Source of the DNA: Methanobacteriota archaeon
GTDB lineage: Archaea > Thermoplasmatota > Poseidoniia > Poseidoniales > Thalassarchaeaceae
Assembly: GCA_002727275.1 (NCBI GenBank)
Contig: PBWO01000054.1
Coordinates: 1 to 10,075, forward strand
DNA length: 10,075 nt
Reading direction: 5' to 3'
The notes under the pieces are model-generated. The model ran no database searches, was not told where the DNA came from, and saw only the letters and a program-made list of their open reading frames with translations. Below, piece after piece: positions 1 to 5,642 of this stretch. A program made the translations under genes and the position numbers. Every line of letters starts with the position of its first letter. Positions within the stretch are counted from its first letter, which is position 1.

Positions 1-126
1 GTGAGGGAAGATTTAGCGAACATTTCAGTTGATATTCACGAGTTGCGGGAGAGGTTTTCCTCGTTGACCGCGGAGGTGAGAAAAAATGCAAGAAAACATT
101 CAGACCGCGATTCAACGCGCCCTTGA
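1..126 (+). CDS. 3' end of an unidentified coding region, coiled-coil C-terminus (partial)
   Basis: Frame 1 is open from the left edge of the window to a TGA at 124-126, with no start inside the window. The first 26 encoded residues place Leu5, Ile8, Ile12, Leu15, Phe19, Leu22 and Val26 at strict 3-4-3-4-3-4 spacing, which is a classic a/d heptad pattern for a coiled coil. The other two plus frames have stops near positions 2, 14 and 30. The heptad is the only evidence that this frame is translated; the tail after residue 26 is basic and looks unstructured. If real, the gene overlaps the first 41 bases of rpl1 and supplies its ribosome-binding site. It does not resemble the C-terminus of ribosomal protein L11, the gene that precedes L1 in many archaea. 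Alternatively this is only leader sequence of the L1 operon. Confidence 0.35.
   Translation: MREDLANISVDIHELRERFSSLTAEVRKNARKHSDRDSTRP
72..80 (+). promoter_or_regulatory. Shine-Dalgarno site of rpl1
   Basis: GGAGGTGAG lies five bases before the ATG at 86 and is a near-perfect match to the archaeal 16S rRNA 3' end. It fixes the L1 start. The same GGTGAG core recurs before the L12 start. Confidence 0.75.
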
Positions 127-730
127 CGAATCTCCTGAGAGGAAATTCGTAGAATCAGTTGAGATTTCTTTCACCCTCAGGGATGTAGACCTCAAGAATC
201 CAGCAAACAGGATTCAGGAGGAAGTCAGGCTCCCTTCGGGACGAGGAAAGCCAGTCAAAATCTCAATGTTCGCTGGCGGCGAGATGGCCACCAAAGCCAA
301 GGCTGCTGGAATCGATGTAATTGATCCAGCCACCATTGAGGACCTAGGCGGTAACAAGCAACTCGCACGTAAGGTCGCAAACAAGAATGATTTCTTCCTC
401 GCTGAAATTCCTCACATGGGTACTGTCGGTCGTTTCCTCGGTGTGGTTCTTGGCCCACGCGGCAAGATGCCTCGCCCAGTCCCTCCAAACGTAGATCCTG
501 GCATGATTGCAACTGGACTGAAGGATACCTCAATTGTTCGCTCAAGAGACAGGGTAACCTTCCACACTGCATTCGGCTCACGCGAGCAAGGTGTCGATGA
601 TTTGACCGCCAACGCTGTGGCGATCTGGGACAGAGTGATGTCAAAGCTTGAGAGGGGGCCCAGTAACATCCGCTCGTGCTACATCAAGACCTCAATGGGA
701 CCTTCAATCAAGGTAGAGGTGGTAGAATGA
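86..730 (+). CDS. rpl1: 50S ribosomal protein L1 (uL1)
   Basis: This is the large-subunit protein of the mobile L1 stalk, which binds 23S rRNA near the E site and helps release deacylated tRNA. In archaea L1 can also repress its own operon by binding its mRNA. The product is 214 aa, the usual archaeal length. The family signature LGPRGKMPRPVP lies at residues 122-133, and the N-terminal stretch around ERKF (18-21) and NRIQEEVRLP (41-50) is typical of archaeal L1. The start at 86 has a strong ribosome-binding site at 72-80. The stop at 728-730 overlaps the ATG of the L10 gene (ATGA), so the two are probably translationally coupled. The gene is the first of an L1-L10-L12 stalk cluster. Identification is secure; the autoregulation is family knowledge and no operator was identified here. 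Confidence 0.97.
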   Translation: MQENIQTAIQRALDESPERKFVESVEISFTLRDVDLKNPANRIQEEVRLPSGRGKPVKISMFAGGEMATKAKAAGIDVIDPATIEDLGGNKQLARKVANKNDFFLAEIPHMGTVGRFLGVVLGPRGKMPRPVPPNVDPGMIATGLKDTSIVRSRDRVTFHTAFGSREQGVDDLTANAVAIWDRVMSKLERGPSNIRSCYIKTSMGPSIKVEVVE

Positions 731-1752
731 TGTCTTCCAAGGCTGCATCATGGAAGAAGGACCGCGTCTCGGAGCTGGCTGAGATTCTCTCCGGTGATGG
801 TGTCGTCGGAATAGTGGACATAGGCGGAGTTCCTGCTAGCAACATGTTAGACATGCGCAACACCCTGCGAGGGCGGTTGACACTGACTATGGCCAAGAAA
901 ACCCTGATGAGATTGGCTTGGAAACAGGCTGGATTCGAAGAGAAGGGATTGGAGGACTTGTTTGTTGGAGCTGTCCAGCCTTGTATTGTTCACTCAGATG
1001 CCCTCAGTTCATTCGAGTTGTTCGCTGAATTGGAGAAGACACGTCAGGGGCGTGCCGCCAAGGAAGGCGAATCTGCTCCTGCGGACATCGTCGTCGAGAA
1101 GGGGCCTACCGAGTTCGGTCCTGGGCCTATTGTCGGTGAGTTCAATGCTGTAGGTATCCCAGCCAAAATCGACAAGGGCAAGGTTGCCATCCAACAGACC
1201 GTAACCGTAGTCAAGCAAGGAGAGGAGATCTCCGGTGACCTTGGAATTATGCTGGCCAAGCTTGGAATTAATCCTATTGAAATTGGCCTGATTCTTATTG
1301 GAACCATTGAGGATGGTGAATTCTTCCCTGCAACCTCTCTGGACCTTGACCTAGATGGTGTGCGAGATGACATTATCACCGCAACATCAGGTGCATTCAA
1401 CCTCGCATGCAACACAAGGTGGTTCACCACAGTCACCATGCCGACACTGTTGTCCAAAGCCAGCAGTGAGGCGATGGCTGTTGCAGTCGAAGCAGGAGTA
1501 GTCAATGATGAGACTGCTTCGTTATTCATCGCGCGTGCGAACGCGCACGCTATGGCCATAGCTGGCCAATTAGATTCCTCGGCTCTCGATGAGTCGCTCG
1601 TAGAGGCACTTGGTGCCGCGTCGAGTGCGAGTGCCGAAGCCGCGACCTCCGAAGCGGCATCTGAGGACGAGGGTGTTGACACCCCGGATGAAGAGGAAGA
1701 TGGAGGAGAAGAGGATGCTGGGTTCGACGGACTCGGTGACCTCTTCGGTTAA
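727..1752 (+). CDS. rplP0: 50S ribosomal protein L10 / acidic stalk protein P0 (uL10)
   Basis: This is the base of the ribosomal stalk. Its N-terminal domain binds 23S rRNA and its C-terminal helices carry dimers of L12/P1, which recruit and activate translation GTPases. The product is 341 aa from the ATG at 727, a normal archaeal P0 length and much longer than bacterial L10. The N-terminus (ASWKKDRVSELAEIL, then MRNTLRG and MAKKTLMRLA) matches archaeal P0. The C-terminus is a Glu/Asp-rich hinge ending in GFDGLGDLFG, the same tail as the L12 gene next to it. A second in-frame ATG follows at 730, and a longer frame reaches back to 676 inside L1, but GAGGTGG at 715-721 and the ATGA overlap with the L1 stop support 727 or 730. 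It is co-transcribed with its neighbours on both sides. Confidence 0.95.
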   Translation: MMSSKAASWKKDRVSELAEILSGDGVVGIVDIGGVPASNMLDMRNTLRGRLTLTMAKKTLMRLAWKQAGFEEKGLEDLFVGAVQPCIVHSDALSSFELFAELEKTRQGRAAKEGESAPADIVVEKGPTEFGPGPIVGEFNAVGIPAKIDKGKVAIQQTVTVVKQGEEISGDLGIMLAKLGINPIEIGLILIGTIEDGEFFPATSLDLDLDGVRDDIITATSGAFNLACNTRWFTTVTMPTLLSKASSEAMAVAVEAGVVNDETASLFIARANAHAMAIAGQLDSSALDESLVEALGAASSASAEAATSEAASEDEGVDTPDEEEDGGEEDAGFDGLGDLFG

Positions 1753-1770
1753 AAAAAATAGGTGAGAAAA

Positions 1771-2079
1771 ATGGAATACGTATATGCTGCAATGCTACTG
1801 CACTCTGCTGAGAAAGAGATTGATGAGGATGGCGTCAACGCGGTCTTGACCGCGGCCGGCGTGGATGTTGATGGTGCCCGTGTGAAGGCTCTGGTCGCAT
1901 CCCTGGGATCAGTCGACATCGGCGAGGCCATGGCCACTGCCGTGGCTGCCCCTGTGGCTGCCTCAGCCGCACCTGCCGCTTCTGGCGGCGGTGGTGATGA
2001 GGCTGCTGCCGAAGAGGCAGAGGAAGAGGCTGAGGACGATGCCGCTGGCTTCGAAGGTCTTGGCTCGCTCTTTGGCTGA
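1771..2079 (+). CDS. rpl12: 50S ribosomal protein L12 / P1 (archaeal stalk protein)
   Basis: This is the archaeal stalk protein that forms dimers on the P0 helices and contacts elongation and initiation factor GTPases with its flexible tail. The product is 102 aa. The N-terminus MEYVYAAMLLHSAEKEI is the archaeal L12/P1 signature and forms the helical dimerisation domain (about residues 1-58). An Ala-rich and then Glu-rich hinge follows, ending in GFEGLGSLFG. A GTG at 1762 could extend the frame by three codons, but that GTG lies inside the GGTGAG ribosome-binding site (1761-1766), so the ATG at 1771 is the better start. Only 18 bases separate it from the P0 stop, so it belongs to the same operon. 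It is unrelated in fold to bacterial L7/L12. Confidence 0.96.
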   Translation: MEYVYAAMLLHSAEKEIDEDGVNAVLTAAGVDVDGARVKALVASLGSVDIGEAMATAVAAPVAASAAPAASGGGGDEAAAEEAEEEAEDDAAGFEGLGSLFG

Positions 2080-2119
2080 TTGCAACCGCTGAAAAATGAC
2101 ACGAAGCCGCTATGGGCGG

Positions 2120-2133
2120 TAGCCTTCAGGCTA
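2120..2133 (+). promoter_or_regulatory. Small hairpin immediately before the next start codon
   Basis: TAGCC-ttca-GGCTA is a perfect 5-bp stem with a 4-base loop that ends four bases before the ATG at 2138. It takes the place where a Shine-Dalgarno site would be expected, and none is visible. No T-tract follows, so it is not a typical archaeal terminator. A function as a translational control element is only a guess. Confidence 0.3.
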
Positions 2134-2137
2134 GACC

Positions 2138-2614
2138 ATGGTGGTAACTCGTCTGATTGAGATTCCAGTCAGCATCACACCCACTGATGGTATACGCGCG
2201 CTTCGCCAGATTGGCGAGTCACGTGGATGGAACATGAGACGGGTGCAAGAGACTCGTATGGTTCACCGCTGGGCGATTATAGTCCCAATCTCTAGGCAGG
2301 CCAGAGTACTCGGTCTGGTGGTCGAAGATGGAGAAGCGATTGGTCTGTCAATCCGTTCGTGGTCATTCGTACCGGGTTCGGCTGGAAGGCTCTCCATGGT
2401 CGCATTCGAAGTTCCTAGAGGTATTGAGGGAGGGAAATGGAAGGAGTTGCTCTTCGAATGGTCACAATCTCTCCCTCGCTGTCCCTGGAAATGGAGTTTC
2501 TCCGAGAGGTCGATGATTGGTTACTTCCTACCGGAATTCCGACGCTCTAGGGCACTGTTTAGCAGCGAAGGTGTAGATATCTCAGACTGGGAAGGAATTG
2601 ATTCAACAGAATGA
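2138..2614 (+). CDS. Conserved-looking hypothetical protein, 158 aa
   Basis: I do not recognise this protein. The product is 158 aa, soluble, with no signal peptide or membrane segment, rich in Arg and Trp. It reads as an alternating alpha/beta protein: an N-terminal strand followed by a helix (about residues 15-30, TDGIRALRQIGESRGW), then hydrophobic strands near WAIIVPI (46-52) and RVLGLVVE (56-63), and a Trp-rich C-terminal half with motif CPWKWSF. The frame is closed by a TAG at 2132-2134, so the ATG at 2138 is the first possible start. There is no clear Shine-Dalgarno; a short hairpin sits just upstream. It lies 58 bases after L12 and could be read through from the ribosomal operon or from its own promoter. 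The sustained frame and protein-like composition make it a real gene, but its role is unknown. Confidence 0.7.
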   Translation: MVVTRLIEIPVSITPTDGIRALRQIGESRGWNMRRVQETRMVHRWAIIVPISRQARVLGLVVEDGEAIGLSIRSWSFVPGSAGRLSMVAFEVPRGIEGGKWKELLFEWSQSLPRCPWKWSFSERSMIGYFLPEFRRSRALFSSEGVDISDWEGIDSTE

Positions 2615-2616
2615 TG

Positions 2617-2624
2617 TATTTATG
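2617..2624 (+). promoter_or_regulatory. Candidate archaeal TATA box for a near-leaderless transcript
   Basis: TATTTATG is an A/T-rich TATA-like element centred about 28 bases before the ATG at 2648, in an otherwise mixed-composition gap. That spacing would place the transcription start at or just before the start codon, as in archaeal leaderless mRNAs, and no Shine-Dalgarno is seen before 2648. The call is by position and composition only. Confidence 0.4.
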
Positions 2625-2647
2625 TTGACAATTCGTTGCCGGGTACT

Positions 2648-3559
2648 ATGAGGTCCACTGCTTCATTGGTGGTTCTACTTCTCCTATCATTCTCACTCTA
2701 GGGATGTCTGGCGGAAGATGATGCCATTGACGAAGGGCGATACATTGTCGATGAAAGTGATTTAATCGATACTGAAGGTCCTACTTACTGCGGGGATTTC
2801 GACGGCGATGGTGAACCAGACTGTCCACTCAGTGGGTATATTCCAGACACCAACCCCTGGTGGTGCAATTCAACGGGGATTGGTGGGCATCATGTCGATT
2901 TGGCTTACGAGGGTATGACTAAGGGGGAATTGGGTCCAGAACTTTGCGAGATACTGACTTACGAACTCAAGGATGCGATAGAGTGGGCTGCTCAATGGCC
3001 AACTCTAGGTGATGCTGAAGATGCTGGTTATACAATGACGGTAGAATACATCGAGGGCATGGGGACTCACCATGTGATGCTAAATGATTTTTCGATGAAT
3101 GACGATGAATTCGATTCCGAAAATCCGAAGTTTCCAGGGACTAGAATAGATGATGTTTTCGAGCACGACAAACCCGAGTTCCTGATGTATGGAGGAGAAG
3201 ATAGAGATTCGGAATTGGTCGGTTTCGCATGGTTCGTACACGCCCCGGCTGATTCTCCTCCTGAGGGTTTCACAGGAGATAATGACTGGTGGCACCGCCA
3301 CGAATCTCTCTGCTTACGACCTAGTGATTTCTTAATGAGAGGAGCAGATATTGAAGATACTCAATGTGAAAACCGTGAAGGCATTAATGTCAATCTAGAG
3401 GAGTACTGGATGGTACACGCTTGGATAGTGAGGCCGTGGTTGACCTATGATGATGTATTCACCAACCACCATCCCTGTTTGCATGAAGAGGGTCCCGAAG
3501 AGGATCTGGAGGCAGAGTGTTGGGGTGAGAGCACTGAGCATGTCGGACATGACATCTAG
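2648..3559 (+). pseudogene. Secreted lipoprotein-like gene with in-frame TAG in the lipobox
   Basis: Translation from the ATG at 2648 gives a textbook lipoprotein signal peptide (Arg2, then a Leu/Val-rich core to Leu17), a TAG at 2699-2701, then Gly-Cys-Leu-Ala and a long uninterrupted frame to the stop at 3557-3559. Reading TAG as Ser (TCG, one base different) would restore a standard L-S-G-C lipobox. After the TAG there are 285 sense codons in the same frame, and the first usable alternative start is a TTG at 2900, which would remove the export signal. The mature part has a calcium-loop-like DFDGDGEPDC near the N-terminus, then His/Cys-rich motifs: GTHH (about 139-142), FEHDKPEFLMYGG, WHRHESLC (215-222), MVHAW and HHPCL. 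The WHxHxxLC and VHxW pattern suggests a metal site and recalls uncharacterised secreted proteins, but no function can be named. It may be a recent nonsense mutation, a readthrough event or a sequence error. Confidence 0.65.
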
Positions 3560-3632
3560 TTACTAATCGGCCTGAGATGTTCGCAAAGGCGGAGCGTTTG
3601 ATAGGGAGCGTTGTGAGCGAGGTGCGAGCAGA

Positions 3633-4310
3633 ATGGACTTTGAAGACCTGTTCAACACCCCGAGGAAGATGAGAATTGCTGGCGTCAGTCTGGCTTTCAT
3701 GCTCGCCTTCCCTCTCTACTTCCACCTTGTTCCATCTCTATTGGATGATGACATGATTGGAGGCGGTGCGTCCGGTGCATCAGGAAATTGGGAGGTTGGC
3801 TTCGCAGAGACTCCGATAGTCCTCCAGGAGACACAGGTGCTGGGTGATGGAGATACTCATGACACCTTCTTTGATGTTGTATCGGAGTTGAATATCGGCT
3901 ACATAGAGTTGGATATCGACTGCAACGACAACGACGACCCGGGGCCGGGTTTCACAGACGGTGCCGAGGGCACCAGCGATGTCAGTGGCGTTGTAGGTGA
4001 GTTCGAGGACCAAAGCGGTGATGGGATGTGCTCAGGCGGCGATTCTGGGTTCACGCTCAGATGGGACGTGACTGCGAACTACTCCGGTGTGAACATCACC
4101 GTCTCTGGAATGAGTGAGTCTGAGATTAGGGCAATGTGGAATGATGGAGGCCAGGGCAGAGGAACCTGGGCTGCTACAATTACTGCTGACATCAGCTCAC
4201 CGCCATCCCCTCTAGGATCGATTATAGATTCGGACGAGGAATACGAGATTACCTGGACTGCGATGACCTACGAGTTGATGCTGCAGCCAGTTGTCGAAGT
4301 CGAAACCTGA
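3633..4310 (+). CDS. Membrane-anchored acidic extracytoplasmic protein, unknown function
   Basis: I do not recognise the family. The product is 225 aa with a short cytoplasmic N-terminus (FNTPRKMR), one hydrophobic segment at about residues 14-36, a Gly/Ser-rich linker (43-51) and an acidic extracytoplasmic domain. The domain is rich in Asp, Gly and beta-prone residues, carries two cysteines (97 and 133) that could form a disulfide, and contains a strand pattern (FTLRWDVTANYSGVNITVSG) like that of a beta-sandwich. The Asp-rich stretch DIDCNDNDDPGPG could bind calcium. The start at 3633 is supported by GAGGTG at 3619-3624. The N-terminus is a signal anchor rather than a cleaved peptide, since no clear cleavage site or lipobox cysteine follows. 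The gene ends in TGA at 4308-4310, touching the stop of the convergent GTPase gene. Confidence 0.75.
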   Translation: MDFEDLFNTPRKMRIAGVSLAFMLAFPLYFHLVPSLLDDDMIGGGASGASGNWEVGFAETPIVLQETQVLGDGDTHDTFFDVVSELNIGYIELDIDCNDNDDPGPGFTDGAEGTSDVSGVVGEFEDQSGDGMCSGGDSGFTLRWDVTANYSGVNITVSGMSESEIRAMWNDGGQGRGTWAATITADISSPPSPLGSIIDSDEEYEITWTAMTYELMLQPVVEVET

Positions 4311-5594
4311 TTAGGTCTTGGCATAGATACTGATTACGTCCCCGTCTTGCACTTCGTAATCCGCTCCAATTACCATTGATTTTTTTGCATCTACAGCTCT
4401 GATGAAACCGTCTCCTAAGTCCGAATGGACCTCATAAGCCAACCCTTTGGCCGTAGTCCCTTCTGGTACTAGGATGGCGTCAGGCAGAATGTTGCCGTCT
4501 CCGTCAACCCAGTGACTCTCGTCCTGAACTGGATATGCTACCTTACGAGAAAGTGTCCCAAATACTACCTCTGAGAGTAGTCCAAACAGACCACCTCCTT
4601 TCCAAGACAGAGATTCGGAGATGGATTGCAGTGCACTCCTCTGCTGCTCTGTCATGTTCTCTTCGCCCTTCGAAGTAATCTCAAATCCGGTATCTCCGGG
4701 CCTGCGATCTATAATTCCAGCAGCACTAGCTCTGCTCAGGGCGAGTTCGGCCTCTGCACTAGTTGGAACCAATACTCCTCCTTCGTCATTGATGGCTTGT
4801 TCTAACTCAGACCACGTATCATTTGAAGCCAAGTCAGCCTTGTTGGCTGCAATGGAGAATGGAAACAAAGCCTTGCGGATTTCTGAAGACATTGTCATCA
4901 ACTCAGAATCACCCCATTGGGATGCTGATTCGGAGTTGGGGTGATGCAAACGGACTGCGGACAACCCCCTGTTGATTTGGCCCTCGGTAGCTCCAATTCC
5001 TGTAAGTTGAGTCAGTGCATACTCAAACAGGGCTTTCTCACCCTCGGCCTGAACTCTTCTAGCAGCTCGGCCCCAGCCGCCTCGAAGAATGCCGGCGATC
5101 CAAGCCTCAATCTCCTCCACTAGGAACCGATGCTCCTCCATTGGCTCGGAGCCACCACTACCTACTGGATTGCCGTCTAAGTCAGTAGACCCGGAAACAT
5201 CGACTACCTGAATAAGGGCATCACAACGAGCCAGGTCAGATAGGAATTGGTTCCCTCTCCCTTTGCCCTCGTGGGCCCCCGGGACTAAACCCGCTACATC
5301 AACTAAAGTTATCGGAACTAGTCTGCGATGACCGTTGCATGAGCCCGAATTAGGCTCGCAAATGCTGCCCTCTCTAGGGTCGTCATCAGTAGTGTGGTCG
5401 AGTCTTCCTGCCTCCTGCCTACGCTTCCTTAGTTCAGAGCAGGCACAAACGGAAGTAAGGGGTAGCCATGCTACGCCCACATTGGGCTCTATCGTTGTGA
5501 ATGGATAGTTTGCGATGTCAACTGGTGTCTGAGTCATGGCAGAGAAGGTAGTTGATTTTCCGACGTTTGGCTTGCCGACTAGACCTATCCGCAT
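4311..5594 (-). CDS. YchF/Ygr210-type OBG GTPase with C-terminal TGS domain
   Basis: This is a translation-associated P-loop GTPase of the Obg-HflX superfamily, cytoplasmic and expected to interact with ribosomes. The product is 427 aa. Motifs in order are G1 GKPNVGKST (7-15), the switch I region NYPFTTIEPNVGV (29-41), a Cys-rich insert with CAC (50-52) and C79/C86, G3 DVAG (99-102) followed by LVPGAHEGKGRGNQFL, G4 NKAD (251-254), and a TGS domain at about 340-427 ending in DGDVISIYAKT. The NKxD motif predicts guanine specificity, unlike bacterial YchF, whose altered G4 prefers ATP; this form matches the archaeal/Ygr210 branch. AGGGAGAT just upstream of the ATG serves as ribosome-binding site. 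It lies 48 bases downstream of the oxidase-like gene on the same strand, so it may share its transcript. Its exact substrate complex in archaea is not established. Confidence 0.93.
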   Translation of the reverse strand: MRIGLVGKPNVGKSTTFSAMTQTPVDIANYPFTTIEPNVGVAWLPLTSVCACSELRKRRQEAGRLDHTTDDDPREGSICEPNSGSCNGHRRLVPITLVDVAGLVPGAHEGKGRGNQFLSDLARCDALIQVVDVSGSTDLDGNPVGSGGSEPMEEHRFLVEEIEAWIAGILRGGWGRAARRVQAEGEKALFEYALTQLTGIGATEGQINRGLSAVRLHHPNSESASQWGDSELMTMSSEIRKALFPFSIAANKADLASNDTWSELEQAINDEGGVLVPTSAEAELALSRASAAGIIDRRPGDTGFEITSKGEENMTEQQRSALQSISESLSWKGGGLFGLLSEVVFGTLSRKVAYPVQDESHWVDGDGNILPDAILVPEGTTAKGLAYEVHSDLGDGFIRAVDAKKSMVIGADYEVQDGDVISIYAKT

Positions 5595-5642
5595 AGTATC
5601 TCCCTAGTGATGAAACGGGGCCTCTACCCTCAAGGTGACGGT

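Noticed and set aside
86..160. L1 autoregulatory operator near the rpl1 start, as known in Methanococcus
   Set aside because: I could not find a convincing copy of the 23S rRNA L1-binding structure by eye, so it is not annotated.
676..726. Extended P0 start at 676
   Set aside because: It would overlap L1 by 55 bases and add residues unlike P0; ATG 727/730 has a ribosome-binding site and the ATGA overlap.
1044..1682. Long open frame on the minus strand, antisense to P0
   Set aside because: It is Ser/Ala/Pro-rich low-complexity sequence mirroring the P0 codons; the plus-strand protein is unmistakably P0.
1749..2102. Open minus-strand frame antisense to L12
   Set aside because: Its Ser/Ala repeats are the complement of the Ala/Glu-rich L12 hinge; L12 is certain on the plus strand.
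2103..2127. Larger hairpin GAAG-CCGC...GCGG-CTTC after L12
   Set aside because: It needs a 4-base bulge and has no T-tract, so it is weaker than the simple hairpin at 2120-2133 and does not qualify as a terminator.
2699..2701. TAG read as pyrrolysine
   Set aside because: The site is in a signal peptide of a non-methylamine protein and no pyl genes are seen here; a nonsense mutation or a sequence error is simpler.
2900..2902. TTG start for the lipoprotein-like gene
   Set aside because: The frame upstream is open and protein-like back to the TAG, and in-frame with a signal peptide before it; starting at this TTG would drop the calcium-loop-like segment and the export signal.
3591..3612. Direct repeat of GGAGCGTT, 14 bases apart, before the anchored protein gene
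   Set aside because: Two 8-base copies only, in G/C-mixed sequence; too short to call an operator or target-site duplication.
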